A stretch of 64,000 nt of DNA. Source: Zunongwangia pacifica. GTDB lineage: Bacteria; Bacteroidota; Bacteroidia; Flavobacteriales; Flavobacteriaceae. Each line of letters opens with the position of its first letter. Positions within the stretch are counted from its first letter, which is position 1. Shown one piece after another: positions 43,211-52,304 of the stretch. Position numbers and translations under genes: made by a program. The notes beneath the pieces were generated by a model. That model was not told the origin of the DNA, did not search any database, and saw only the letters and a list, made by a program, of their open reading frames with translations. The DNA lies in the NCBI RefSeq assembly GCF_023499215.1, contig NZ_JAKHSK010000016.1, forward strand, positions 1 to 64,000. Direction: 5' to 3'.

Positions 43211-45313
43211 ATGGAAAATCACGAACACCACAATCACGATGAAATGGACCATTCTAAAATGGACCATTCGAAGATGAAACACAAAAAAGAAGACCATTCT
43301 AAAATGAACCACAAAGGTGGAGACCATTCTGGCCACAATCCAGGGCACGGAGAACACGGGCACGACCATCATAAAATGATGATTGCCGATTTTAGAAAAC
43401 GGTTTTGGGTAACCCTTGTACTTACTATTCCCATACTGTTCTTCTCGCCGATGATTCAGGACTTTTTTGGATATGAGTTTTTGCTTCCCGGAAATCCATA
43501 TATCCTTTTTGCACTTTCCACAATCGTATATTTCTATGGTGGTTGGCCATTTTTAAAAGGATTCTGGTCTGAAATCAAAAAAGGTGCGCCAGGAATGATG
43601 ACCTTGATTTCTATGGCAATTTCTGTAGCTTATTTTTATAGCACCGCGACCGTATTTGGCTTAAGAGGCGAAGACTTTTTCTGGGAGCTATCAACACTTA
43701 TAGCCATAATGTTGCTTGGTCATTGGATAGAAATGAAAAGTGTGTTAGGTGCGTCAAAAGCTTTACAGTTACTGGTAAGTATGATGCCTGCGGAAGCGCA
43801 CAGGGTAAAAGGCGACATCATAGAAGACATCCCTCTTGAAGATTTACTAAAGGATGATGTGATTTTGGTTAAACCAGGTGAAAAAGTTCCTGCTGATGGG
43901 ATTATAGTAGACGGTTCAAGTTACCTGAACGAATCTATGCTTACAGGCGAATCCAAACCTGTAAAAAAAGATGAAAACGATAAGGTTATTGGTGGTTCGG
44001 TAAATGGTAACAGTACCTTAAAAGTAAAGGTTGAGCATACTGGAAAAGATAGCTATCTCAACAAGGTCATCAAAATGGTCGAAGAAGCGCAAAAAACCAA
44101 ATCAAAAATGCAAAACCTCTCGGATAGAGCTGCAAAATGGCTTACCTATATCGCATTAGGTATTGGTTTTGGAACATTAGCGGTATGGCTGATTTTAGGC
44201 TTTCCATTTGTCTATGCTTTAGAAAGAATGGTTACCGTTATGGTCATTGCTTGTCCACACGCATTAGGTCTTGCCATACCACTTGTGGTTGCTATTTCTA
44301 CTGCTGTTTCAGCTCAAAACGGGTTATTAATTCGAAATAGGACAGCTTTTGAAGAATCCCGAAAAATATCAGCTTTATTGTTTGATAAAACGGGAACATT
44401 GACCAAAGGCGATTTTGGCGTTACTCGAATTGAGTCTGTTAGCGAAACTTATTCATCTGAAGAAATTTTAAGGCTTTCGAGTGCATTGGAACAAAGTTCG
44501 GAACATCCTATCGCCGTAGGTATTATTAAAAAAGTCAAAGAAGATAATATGACCATCCCAAAGCCTGAAAACTTTAATGCAATTACAGGTAAAGGCGTTG
44601 AGGCCAATGTAGAAGGTAAGCAAGTAAAAGTGGTTAGTCCTGGTTTTTTAAGGGATGAAAAAATCACTATTCCCGAAGACGCATACAGTGATGCCGCTGA
44701 AACAGTTGTTTTTGTCTTGATTGATGGAAAATTAGCTGGTTACATTGCTCTTGCCGATGAAATACGACCAGAATCTGCCGAAGCCATAAAAGTCTTTAAA
44801 AAGAATAACATTAAAGTTTTGATGGCAACAGGAGATAACGAAAAAACAGCCAAAGCTGTAAGTGATAAGCTTGGCTTGGATGGTTACTATGCTGAAGTGC
44901 TGCCACATCAAAAGGTAGAAATTGTAGAAAAGTTACAAAACAAAGGAGAATTTGTGGCTATGACTGGCGATGGTGTAAACGATGCGCCTGCACTTGCAAA
45001 AGCTGATGTTGGTATTGCCGTTGGTTCCGGAACAGATGTGGCTGCTGAAACTGCCGATATTATTTTGGTAAATAGCAATCCACAGGATATTGCCAATCTA
45101 ATTCTATTCGGAAAAGCGACCTATAACAAAATGATTCAGAATCTAATCTGGGCTACGGGATATAATGTAGTGGCTATTCCTTTAGCAGCTGGCGTACTAT
45201 ATTCTTCAGGCTTTGTTTTAGGACCTGCCGTTGGAGCTGTATTTATGAGTTTGAGCACCATTATAGTGGCCATTAATGCACAATTGTTAAAAAGAAAAAT
45301 CGGTAAAAAATAA
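43211..45313 (+). CDS. copB: CPH-type copper P1B ATPase (CopB class)
   Basis: A 700-residue P1B ATPase with transmembrane motif MVIACPHALGLAIP (CPH, near residue 346), which defines the P1B-3/CopB class, instead of the CPC of CopA. The N-terminus has no HMA domain but a His/Met-rich segment (HEHHNHDEMDHSKMDHSKMK, then GHGEHGHDHHKMM). Other motifs: TGESKPVKKD, DKTGTLTKG, SEHPIAVG, TGDGVNDAPALAKAD. It is expected to export Cu(I)/Cu(II)/Ag(I). It is directly followed, without spacer, by an MFS gene. Confidence 0.93.
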   Translation: MENHEHHNHDEMDHSKMDHSKMKHKKEDHSKMNHKGGDHSGHNPGHGEHGHDHHKMMIADFRKRFWVTLVLTIPILFFSPMIQDFFGYEFLLPGNPYILFALSTIVYFYGGWPFLKGFWSEIKKGAPGMMTLISMAISVAYFYSTATVFGLRGEDFFWELSTLIAIMLLGHWIEMKSVLGASKALQLLVSMMPAEAHRVKGDIIEDIPLEDLLKDDVILVKPGEKVPADGIIVDGSSYLNESMLTGESKPVKKDENDKVIGGSVNGNSTLKVKVEHTGKDSYLNKVIKMVEEAQKTKSKMQNLSDRAAKWLTYIALGIGFGTLAVWLILGFPFVYALERMVTVMVIACPHALGLAIPLVVAISTAVSAQNGLLIRNRTAFEESRKISALLFDKTGTLTKGDFGVTRIESVSETYSSEEILRLSSALEQSSEHPIAVGIIKKVKEDNMTIPKPENFNAITGKGVEANVEGKQVKVVSPGFLRDEKITIPEDAYSDAAETVVFVLIDGKLAGYIALADEIRPESAEAIKVFKKNNIKVLMATGDNEKTAKAVSDKLGLDGYYAEVLPHQKVEIVEKLQNKGEFVAMTGDGVNDAPALAKADVGIAVGSGTDVAAETADIILVNSNPQDIANLILFGKATYNKMIQNLIWATGYNVVAIPLAAGVLYSSGFVLGPAVGAVFMSLSTIIVAINAQLLKRKIGKK

Positions 45314-46528
45314 ATGGAAAGAAAAGAAAAACTCAACAGGATATTTTTAATCCTGTTGAGTTTATTTGTAGTGATGTTGGGCTATGGTATATTATTGCCA
45401 ACCCTTCCTTACTATACCGAAAGATTAGCTTTAAAAGACAATCTTGATACCGATTTAATCAACTTCCATATTGGACTGCTTACAAGCATTTATCCATTAT
45501 TTCAATTAATTTTTGTTGTGGTATGGGGAAAGCTTTCAGATAGATATGGACGTAAACCAATTATCATTGTTGGGCTAATCGGCTTTGTAATTATGCAATT
45601 ACTTACCGGTCTTGCTACATCATTGACGATGCTATATGTTGCTCGCATCTTTGGTGGTATTTTCACGTCATCAGTTATTCCAGTTAGCAACGCATATTTG
45701 AGCGACATTACTTCTGAAAAACGAAGAACAAAAATAATGGGTTGGTCGGGTGTTGCCATTAGCTCTGGTGTTATTTTTGGCCCTGTCATTGGTGGCTTTC
45801 TGTCTCAAACTGACCTTCATTTAAAATATACGATAGGTCTGCTGCATTTAGACCGATTTTCAGTACCCTTTTTGTTTGCCGCTCTTCTAGGACTTATAGT
45901 CTTATTTGTAGTAGCAAAATGGTTAAAAAACACCACTCGCGTACATACGTTCACAACACAAAAAGCGAGCTTGCGATTCACATTTACCAAATATTTTGTC
46001 GTATTACTGGGTCTGTCGTTTGTCATCCAATTTGTAGTAACGCTGTTTGAAACTGTCTTTTCAATATATGGGAAAGATGAATTAGGATTTAACAGTAACC
46101 AAATAGGTATTGGTTTTATGCTATGTGGTTCAATAATGGCTGTTTTACAACCTTTGTTCGCTACTTACGGAGAGAAGTTTTTATCCACAAAGAAACAAAT
46201 TGCATTAGGGTTGTTTATATCTGGATTATCCTTAATTGTCTTTCCCTTTTTTAAGAATGAATACTTGGTATATGTGTTAATCGTTGTTTTCGCTGCTGGA
46301 GGTGCTATGGTAACCCCAAATTTACTTTCTGCGGTCTCATTAATATCAAAGCAAAATACTGGCAGGAACATTTCTATTCAGAGCACTACTAATAGCGTTG
46401 GTCAAATTCTAGGGCCTGTTTTAGGGACTTGGTTACTCGCAGGTGGTTTTTACTACCCTTTTATAATTGCTGGCAGCATTGTCTTGGCTGTTATTGGTTT
46501 TTTATTCTTTTTCAAAAATCCACCATAA
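45314..46528 (+). CDS. MFS transporter, TetA-like
   Basis: A 404-residue major facilitator with 12 helices: MLGYGILLPTLPYYTERL in helix 1, the loop 2-3 motif GKLSDRYGRKPIIIVG, and IFGGIFTSSVIPVSNAYLSD; layout like DHA1 drug exporters. The ATG directly follows the copB TAA, so the genes are coupled. Codons 6-17 form a perfect hairpin (45329-45363) that could hinder ribosomes or transcription. The substrate is unknown. Confidence 0.88.
   Translation: MERKEKLNRIFLILLSLFVVMLGYGILLPTLPYYTERLALKDNLDTDLINFHIGLLTSIYPLFQLIFVVVWGKLSDRYGRKPIIIVGLIGFVIMQLLTGLATSLTMLYVARIFGGIFTSSVIPVSNAYLSDITSEKRRTKIMGWSGVAISSGVIFGPVIGGFLSQTDLHLKYTIGLLHLDRFSVPFLFAALLGLIVLFVVAKWLKNTTRVHTFTTQKASLRFTFTKYFVVLLGLSFVIQFVVTLFETVFSIYGKDELGFNSNQIGIGFMLCGSIMAVLQPLFATYGEKFLSTKKQIALGLFISGLSLIVFPFFKNEYLVYVLIVVFAAGGAMVTPNLLSAVSLISKQNTGRNISIQSTTNSVGQILGPVLGTWLLAGGFYYPFIIAGSIVLAVIGFLFFFKNPP
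45329..45363 (+). promoter_or_regulatory. Perfect 14-bp hairpin at the start of the MFS gene
   Basis: AAACTCAACAGGAT (45329-45342) and ATCCTGTTGAGTTT (45350-45363) pair completely around a 7-base loop ATTTTTA. The hairpin is inside the coding sequence, 15 bases after the ATG, so it may act as a translation or transcription attenuator between copB and the transporter. Confidence 0.6.
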
Positions 46529-46588
46529 AAAAATAAGCACATAACCATATTTATTGATAATTAACCCAAATCTAAAGCCCCAAATATT

Positions 46589-46834
46589 TTGCATAAGCTG
46601 ATTCATAAAATTTTAGATAATTACAAAGAGGAAATAAAAGCAGTTGAGGAATCTAATCTTAACGATTTCAATAATGTTGAACAAGGTATTTCCATTTCAA
46701 GACAATACTTACAGCAATTGCGAGTTTGTGTAAGAGAAAATGAATTTCAAGACAAACAAAATGAAATCATATTCTTTAAAAATATCCGTCCGAGCCGTTT
46801 TTCTAGAAGTGTGTATCTCAACAACTACCTATAA
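46589..46834 (+). pseudogene. rteC: RteC N-terminal fragment
   Basis: The segment KEEIKAVEESNLNDFNNVEQ, RQYLQQLRVCVRENEFQDKQ, NEIIFFKNIRP is the N-terminal part of RteC, a regulator of conjugative-transposon excision in Bacteroidota (normally about 280 residues). Similarity ends at about 46795 and the frame closes at 46834. The nominal start is TTG. It is a remnant of an integrative element, lying just before the insertion sequence. Confidence 0.65.
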
Positions 46835-46840
46835 TAGTTT

Positions 46841-47114
46841 TCACTCTGGATCCTCAGAAGTAAAGGCAATTTCTTTCCCTTGTGCCCTTGCTTCCTTAAC
46901 TATGGTTTGCATATATTCTGGTAATGAGTTTAGAGGCAGCATCAGGTCATCTACCATGACTAAATCGCTAAATGGATCATTTTCTTGCATATGCCCAGTA
47001 GAGAATTCTGAGTTATAATACCAAAGGTTGAACATCTTCTTAATTTCAGCAGCTTTATTGGTCACGGTACTAGATTTAGTGCCGAAGTGGTTATGAATAC
47101 TTCTGCTGGCAATA
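46841..47114 (-). pseudogene. 5'-truncated gene fragment cut by the IS
   Basis: On the minus strand, the frame runs from the IS boundary (IASRSIHNHFGTKSSTVTNK, AAEIKKMFNLWYYNSEFSTG) to a TGA/TAA-type end at 46841. The first part resembles a helix-turn-helix (HFGTKSSTVTNKAAEIKKMF). No start codon suits a complete protein other than an internal GTG at 47065, and the reading continues straight up to the IS end. So this is the C-terminal remainder of a gene whose front was lost. Family not recognised. Confidence 0.5.
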
Positions 47115-47183
47115 TTGGAGTTGCTACCTTTATTCGGACATAAAATTTAAGACTGTTTGTTATAAAATAAATATCTTAGAAAC

Positions 47184-47480
47184 ATGAAAAAACGCTATTA
47201 CAGTCCTGAATTAAAGGAGCAAGCAGTTCGTTTAAGTTACCAGCGCGAGAATATAAAAGAATTAGCAGACGAGTTGGGTTTAGAAGTTCAAAGGATTTAT
47301 AAATGGCGAAAGGCAGCCAAAACAACAATATTTCCTAAGCCAGAAAAAGCAATACCTGATGACACATTAGAGGTTAAAAGACTACGCAAAGCACTTAGAG
47401 AAAAGGAACTTGAACTTGAGATATTAAAAAAGGCCGTGCACATCTTCTCCAAGAGCGATGGGAAATCTATGGATTTATAG
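47184..47480 (+). CDS. IS3 transposase OrfA
   Basis: A 98-residue helix-turn-helix protein with leucine zipper: YYSPELKEQAVRLSYQRENI, KELADELGLEVQRIYKWRKA, LRKALREKELELEILKKAV. A slippery AAAAAAG at 47426-47432, within codons for LKKA, allows a -1 shift into orfB, giving the OrfAB transposase. OrfA alone normally acts as a regulator. Confidence 0.9.
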   Translation: MKKRYYSPELKEQAVRLSYQRENIKELADELGLEVQRIYKWRKAAKTTIFPKPEKAIPDDTLEVKRLRKALREKELELEILKKAVHIFSKSDGKSMDL

Positions 47481-47512
47481 CTAGCTATAAACATTTATAT
47501 CCGATTGAGAGG

Positions 47513-48343
47513 ATGTGCAAGGTTTTTAAAATAAGTAGGAGTAGTTTTTATAGGTGGTATACGGCTGGACCATCAAAACGAAGATTGGAACTTAGCCTAT
47601 TTACAGATTTGATTAAAACGGAATTTGATCAGAGCAAAAAACGATATGGATCTACACGAATAGCAGAAAAACTTAAACGTAAAGGCTACTGTATATCCAG
47701 GTTTAGAGTGGCTAAAATTATGAGGGCTAACAATTGGGTAAGCAAACACAAAAGAAAATTTAAAGCTACTACAGATTCCAATCACAGTTATCCAGTTTGT
47801 AGAAATTTATTGAACAGAAACTTTAATCCCATTAGATTAAATAAAGCTTGGGTTAGCGATATTACCTATATCCAAACCAATCAAGGGTGGCTATACCTAA
47901 CCACAATTATTGATTTGTTTGATAGGCAGGTAATAGGTTGGTCATTAAGTACAAGTTTACATACCGATCAAACTATTATTCCAGCCTGGAAAATGGCTGT
48001 AAGCAAGCGTACCATAAACATGGATTTACTATTTCACTCAGATCGAGGAATACAATATGCCTCAAAAACATTTAGATCTTTTATTAAATCCAACCCTTTG
48101 GTAACCCAATCTATGAGTAGAAAAGGGAACTGTTGGGATAATTCCGTAGCTGAGTCTTTCTTTAAAACCTTAAAAGTAGAACTTATTTATGATGATGATT
48201 TTAAAACTATAGAGCAGGCTAAAACTGCTATATTTGAGTATATTGAAATATGGTACAACAGGAAACGATTACACTCCTTTTTGGGGTACAAAACTCCTTA
48301 CGAAGTAGAACAAAAATTTTATCAATTTAAAAAAGTAGCATAG
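47513..48343 (+). CDS. IS3 transposase OrfB (DDE integrase domain)
   Basis: 276 residues from ATG 47513; after a -1 shift at 47426-47432 the frame runs openly from GRAHLLQERWEIYGFIASYK into this part. Catalytic residues are visible: D in KAWVSDITYI, D in FHSDRGIQYA, E in WDNSVAESFFKTLK. The gene is intact, so the element may still be active. The 3' end passes close to the right inverted repeat. Confidence 0.92.
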   Translation: MCKVFKISRSSFYRWYTAGPSKRRLELSLFTDLIKTEFDQSKKRYGSTRIAEKLKRKGYCISRFRVAKIMRANNWVSKHKRKFKATTDSNHSYPVCRNLLNRNFNPIRLNKAWVSDITYIQTNQGWLYLTTIIDLFDRQVIGWSLSTSLHTDQTIIPAWKMAVSKRTINMDLLFHSDRGIQYASKTFRSFIKSNPLVTQSMSRKGNCWDNSVAESFFKTLKVELIYDDDFKTIEQAKTAIFEYIEIWYNRKRLHSFLGYKTPYEVEQKFYQFKKVA

Positions 48344-49569
48344 GTCTTAGAAAAATTGTCCGACTTTTTGTTGCAAGTCCACTGAACTACCAAAGACAAG
48401 CTAATGATTATGGCCAAAATGGGTAGGATAGGTACTTTTCCTATGGAAAGGGGAACTCTAAAGGGTCTTTCTTTGTCAGGTGCTTTAAAACGCAGCACAA
48501 TCAAGGCAATATTCACGGCTACAAAAACGAGTAACGCCCCTAAAGAAGACATTCCTGCGACAATTTTAATATCCCCCAATAACAAAAATGCCGCTACCGC
48601 AGCCATAACCACAAGTGTAGTTACCCAGGGTACTTTTTGTGCATTGGTCTTGGTCATAAATTTTGGAAGCTCGCCCACGCTTGCCATACCGAAAAGCAAC
48701 CTGCTAATGGAAATAATGCCACTAAAAGCCGCATTGGCCGTAGCAAAAAGTGCCGCAACTGCCAGGGCTACGGGCAACCAGGAATTTAAATTTGAAGCGG
48801 CCAGCGACAATGGGGAATCTACCTTTGCTATTTCTGCGGGGTCACTTATATTGAGTACCGTAAAAGATATTAGTAGGTATATAATTGTGGTAAACACCAT
48901 TGTCAATAAAAATGCCCTCGGAATAGTCTTGCCCGGATTTTTTACCTCGGAACCTAATGCTGCCATATGCTCAAAACCCGTATAAACAAAGAATAAGGTA
49001 GCAGTCGCTGCCAAGGTGCCTGAAAAGGACTCCACTTTAAAAAATTCTGCTTTTGGTGCACCTGTTTCTGAAAGTCCAACGGCAATAAGAATAAACAAAC
49101 CTAATAGTTGAATACTTACCATAACAATATTAGCAGTTGATGATTTTTTGATGCCCGTAATGCTTATCAATGCAAGAACCAGTAGCACGGCATAGCTAAC
49201 CAGTAAGGAAGGGATGTTAAAAAAAGTGTTGAAATATCCTGAAAAAGCCAATAAAACTGCGGCAATAGTGGCCGAACTGTGAAATGCAATCGTCCAACCT
49301 GTTAGAAAGGATGGAATGTCGATTTTTGGAAACGCTTTCCGTACAAAAATGAATTCCGCACCGGCATTAGGATAGGTAGAGGACAACTCTGCATAGGACA
49401 TTGCCGAGACACTGGCCGCAATGGCTGCAAAAATAAAGCTCAACCAAAGGTCTGTTCCCGCCTGTCCAGCGGCTGCACCAATTACAGTATATATTCCAGC
49501 ACCAACAATGGTACCTACACCATAAAAAGTAAGGCGAAGAGTACCCAGAGATTTTTTTAATTCTGCCAT
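48322..49569 (-). CDS. APC-family permease truncated by the IS
   Basis: A 415-residue amino-acid/polyamine permease: LRLTFYGVGTIVGAGIYTVI (APC signature), GWTIAFHSSATIAAVLLAF, FFVYTGFEHMAALGSEVKNP. The natural sequence ends at IIISLSLVVQ (48382); the last 19 residues (WTCNKKSDNFSKTYATFLN) are read from inside the IS end, so the final helix and tail are lost. It may be non-functional. It is the last gene of a unit with a small protein and the CaCA antiporter, spacing 18 bp. Confidence 0.85.
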   Translation of the reverse strand: MAELKKSLGTLRLTFYGVGTIVGAGIYTVIGAAAGQAGTDLWLSFIFAAIAASVSAMSYAELSSTYPNAGAEFIFVRKAFPKIDIPSFLTGWTIAFHSSATIAAVLLAFSGYFNTFFNIPSLLVSYAVLLVLALISITGIKKSSTANIVMVSIQLLGLFILIAVGLSETGAPKAEFFKVESFSGTLAATATLFFVYTGFEHMAALGSEVKNPGKTIPRAFLLTMVFTTIIYLLISFTVLNISDPAEIAKVDSPLSLAASNLNSWLPVALAVAALFATANAAFSGIISISRLLFGMASVGELPKFMTKTNAQKVPWVTTLVVMAAVAAFLLLGDIKIVAGMSSLGALLVFVAVNIALIVLRFKAPDKERPFRVPLSIGKVPILPILAIIISLSLVVQWTCNKKSDNFSKTYATFLN

Positions 49570-49587
49570 AGTAATATTAGTGGTTTA

Positions 49588-49773
49588 TTATCCATTTCTA
49601 TCTAAATTCCTTTTTTCCATCTCTGCCTTTACGATTCCACGCTCAATCGCCTCTTCTTTTGAACAATTTTTGTTCAAATAGAAATCCGTCGCATATTTTA
49701 ATGCTACTGCTCTAATATTTTCATCCAGCACATTTAGCCTCTCCTGGTAATCCTTAAATAAGTCCTCCTTCAT
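49588..49773 (-). CDS. Small charged protein between antiporter and permease
   Basis: A 61-residue protein: MKEDLFKDYQERLNVLDENI, RAVALKYATDFYLNKNCSKE, EAIERGIVKAEMEKRNLDRNG. Helical, no membrane segment. Three bases after the antiporter stop, so probably translated with it. No family recognised. Confidence 0.55.
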   Translation of the reverse strand: MKEDLFKDYQERLNVLDENIRAVALKYATDFYLNKNCSKEEAIERGIVKAEMEKRNLDRNG

Positions 49774-49776
49774 TTT

Positions 49777-50775
49777 TTAAAATAGTTTTAGTACAAAAAA
49801 CACCATAGTTAAGAGATATACAATATACGCTGCATCGAAAACGAATATCTGCCATCTGCTGAACCCGTGAAGTTCCTTGCTTTGATGGACAAATACCGAA
49901 TATAAAAGTGGCATCAGTCCTACAAAAGCCAGGTTGACCCAGAACAACTGAAAATCTTCGATCGGAGTCGTCACCAGTGCCAAGGGGAAAAATGCCACCG
50001 TCATGGTAACAGCATTATCGGCAATCACGCTCGTGGTTCCCGCGGTCACTTCGCCACCCTTTACCACACTCCATGTTTTAAATATTTCGGGGGCGGTGGT
50101 CATTATTCCGGTAATAAACAGCCCTCCAACAATTTCGGAAATGTTCAACACCGAAACAATATTTTCCGTAGCCTTAACAATAAAAAAAGCACCCACGGCT
50201 ATAGCCATAGCTCCGGCCACTGATAACCACACTTTCTTCTTATCCCACTCCACACTTTCCCCTTTTTTCCTGCCTTTTATAATGGCATGCGTTAAAAAAG
50301 CCGCATAGGCCGCCAGCATAATCCACCCATCAATGGGTTGTAACCCACGCCAGGCTTTTGGAAGGGTTAATATAGCTACCAAAGAAATGATTGCCAGATA
50401 GGGGATGGACAATACCGAGACAGAACGCTTGTTCAGGGCCAATAGGTTAGCATCTAAATGTTTTTGATGTTCCTTATTGTTTTTAAATTGCTTTCTGGAA
50501 GCGAAATAGGCGATGGTCACCATGAGTGGGATGGAAATTATATTGGAACCCAGCAAATTTCCTAATCCAATATCAGATACTCCCCGGGCGGCGCTGGTGA
50601 TATTTATCGCCACTTCAGGACTCGCCGTTACAATAGCAAGGAAAGCCGCTCCTGCAGAAGCGGTAAGCCCCCATTGCTTACGCAGCATTTTTAAAGGTGT
50701 TAGGAGTTGATCAGCACCCCAATGAGCAGCCCAAGCTGCCAATCCCAATACTACTACCCAGAGCCAAACGTTCAT
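49777..50775 (-). CDS. CaCA-family cation antiporter
   Basis: A 332-residue sodium/calcium-exchanger-type protein with two repeats: VTASPEVAINITSAARGVSD and GLGNLLGSNIISIPLM in the first, MTTAPEIFKTWSVVKGGEVT with SVIADNAVTMTVAFF in the second; Glu in each repeat lines the ion site. Ten or eleven helices. It exchanges Ca2+ or another divalent cation for Na+/H+. It lies downstream of lspA in the ion-homeostasis half of the window. Confidence 0.85.
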   Translation of the reverse strand: MNVWLWVVVLGLAAWAAHWGADQLLTPLKMLRKQWGLTASAGAAFLAIVTASPEVAINITSAARGVSDIGLGNLLGSNIISIPLMVTIAYFASRKQFKNNKEHQKHLDANLLALNKRSVSVLSIPYLAIISLVAILTLPKAWRGLQPIDGWIMLAAYAAFLTHAIIKGRKKGESVEWDKKKVWLSVAGAMAIAVGAFFIVKATENIVSVLNISEIVGGLFITGIMTTAPEIFKTWSVVKGGEVTAGTTSVIADNAVTMTVAFFPLALVTTPIEDFQLFWVNLAFVGLMPLLYSVFVHQSKELHGFSRWQIFVFDAAYIVYLLTMVFFVLKLF

Positions 50776-50818
50776 AACTAATCGATTTTTATAATTGTCC
50801 TGTTACTTTCAGTATATT

Positions 50819-51457
50819 TCAACTTTTTCTTATCCGATATTTTCTGGTCTTTTTTTGTTGGCTTTGAAAGATCAGGAGTAAAATCACTCCCGTGCTAATC
50901 CAAACATCTGCGGTATTGAATACAGGGTCGAAAAAAGTAAATTCATTGCCTCCCCATAATGGCAGCCATTCCGGAAGCCTTGTATCAATAATAGGGAAGT
51001 ACCACATATCCACCACATTGCCATTTAAAAATCCCGCATAACCACCGCCTGAGGGGAATATTTCTGCAATGTTGCGAAGTGCGGGATCACTTTTTTCAAA
51101 GATCAGTCCGTAAAATGCACCGTCCATCAAATTGCCCAATGCACCTGCGTATATAAATGCGGCACAGATTATAAAGACTTTTGCATATCCTTCACGTATC
51201 ATTTTTTTGATATAAAAGGTCCCCCAAATAACGGCTACGAAGCGAAATAGTATTAAAACAAATTTGGCCAGATATCCCTCGCCAAATTTAAAGCCCCAGG
51301 CCATGCCGGGATTCTCCAAAAAATGTAAGCGAAACCAATCCAGACCAAACACAAAATATTCCTCGCCATAATAAAAATGGGTCTTCACATAAATCTTTAT
51401 GGCCTGGTCTATTACCAACAACAGTAAAATCAATAATGCTACACTACTTTTATTCAT
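50819..51457 (-). CDS. lspA: Signal peptidase II (LspA), island copy
   Basis: A 212-residue lipoprotein signal peptidase from ATG at 51457 (MNKSSVALLILLLLVIDQAI); the longer frame from 51493 adds an unconserved N-terminus. Motifs: VIDQAIKIYVKTHF, FLENPGMAWGFKFG, GALGNLMDGAFYG, GNVVDMWYFP and FNTADVWISTGVI with the catalytic Asp pair. It cleaves lipoprotein precursors at the lipobox Cys. Cells need one LspA; extra copies next to CDF or P-type metal transporters are common in resistance islands, as here. Confidence 0.88.
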   Translation of the reverse strand: MNKSSVALLILLLLVIDQAIKIYVKTHFYYGEEYFVFGLDWFRLHFLENPGMAWGFKFGEGYLAKFVLILFRFVAVIWGTFYIKKMIREGYAKVFIICAAFIYAGALGNLMDGAFYGLIFEKSDPALRNIAEIFPSGGGYAGFLNGNVVDMWYFPIIDTRLPEWLPLWGGNEFTFFDPVFNTADVWISTGVILLLIFQSQQKKTRKYRIRKS

Positions 51458-51502
51458 AATTTCCTTATTGTTGCCCAACGTCTTGTGCAACATATATTTG
51501 CA

Positions 51503-52303
51503 TTATTTAGATAATTTTAAAATTCTTATGGCACCCCGCATTACAAACGTGAAAACGATGCCGCCAATTACCAAATCGGGCCATTTGCTATCCAGAAAAT
51601 AGACCAGCACCCCGGCCAGTATCACCCCGCCGTTTACGATGATATCATTCGACGTAAAAATAGCACTGGCCTGCATATGCGCCTCCTTACTTTTGGCCTT
51701 ATTTATCAACCAAAGCGAAATAAGGTTACCCAGAAGGGCGAAAATGGAAACAATGATCATCAATTGGAAAATTGGTGTTTCACTACTGGTAAAAAACCTT
51801 CTTAATACCTCTGCAAAACCAAGTGTTGCCAAGGCCATCTGAAAATATCCGCTGAATTTTGCCACCTTCTTTTTTCTGGAAATGGCACCACCTACTGCAA
51901 ATAAACTTAGCGCATATACTATCGAATCTGCCAGCATATCCAACGAATCTGCAATAAGGCCCATAGAAGAAGAGATCCACCCCGTGGTCATTTCGATAAT
52001 GAAAAAGCCGAAATTTATCCCAAAGACCCACCAAAGGATTGTTTTCTGTTTGGATTGGTCTTCTATTACGGGAGGATCGGCTTCTTCGGTCCCTTGGAAG
52101 GAATCCCCAAGGTTTAAACCGGCTATTGATATTTGTATATCTTCGATTCCATTCACATGATATACTTCCAATTTCCTGTTGGGAATATCAAAATCCAAAT
52201 ATTTCACTTGTGTATAAGCCTCCAACTTCATCCGGATCATCTGTTCTTCTGAAGGACAGTCCATTTGACTTACTATAAAAGTACTTTTGTTCATTTCTCC
52301 CAT
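51503..52303 (-). CDS. Cation diffusion facilitator with degenerate HMA head
   Basis: A 266-residue CDF transporter. Residues 1-75 look like an HMA fold with only one Cys in the loop (FIVSQMDCPSEEQMIRM). Helix 2 has SSMGLIADSLDMLADSIVYA (metal-site Asp residues) and helix 5 HMQASAIFTSNDIIVNGGVI. Such proteins export Zn2+, Cd2+ or Co2+ in exchange for H+. It sits between nhaA (1-bp gap) and lspA. Confidence 0.85.
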   Translation of the reverse strand: MGEMNKSTFIVSQMDCPSEEQMIRMKLEAYTQVKYLDFDIPNRKLEVYHVNGIEDIQISIAGLNLGDSFQGTEEADPPVIEDQSKQKTILWWVFGINFGFFIIEMTTGWISSSMGLIADSLDMLADSIVYALSLFAVGGAISRKKKVAKFSGYFQMALATLGFAEVLRRFFTSSETPIFQLMIIVSIFALLGNLISLWLINKAKSKEAHMQASAIFTSNDIIVNGGVILAGVLVYFLDSKWPDLVIGGIVFTFVMRGAIRILKLSK

Positions 52304-52304
52304 A

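Larger units (their letters stand above)
47116..48381 (+). mobile_element. IS3-family insertion sequence, complete
   Basis: 1266 bp, ending in imperfect inverted repeats: left TGGAGTTGCTACC...TCGGACA...TTTAAGAC from 47116, right end (complement) TGGACTTGCAACA...TCGGACA...TCTAAGAC from 48381. It encodes orfA and orfB with a slippery A6G between them. The bases next to the ends (AAT/TAT on the left, CTG on the right) do not form a 3-4 bp target duplication, which points to a deletion next to the element after insertion. Confidence 0.85.

Noticed and set aside
43211-43390. Short repeated units (GACCATTC, AAAATG, CACGG) at the start of copB as a DNA repeat or CRISPR-like array
   Set aside because: They encode a His/Met-rich metal-binding N-terminus; spacing is irregular and in codon steps.
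47113-48384. Target-site duplication around the IS3 element
   Set aside because: Bases flanking 47116 and 48381 do not match at 3 or 4 bp, so no duplication is claimed.
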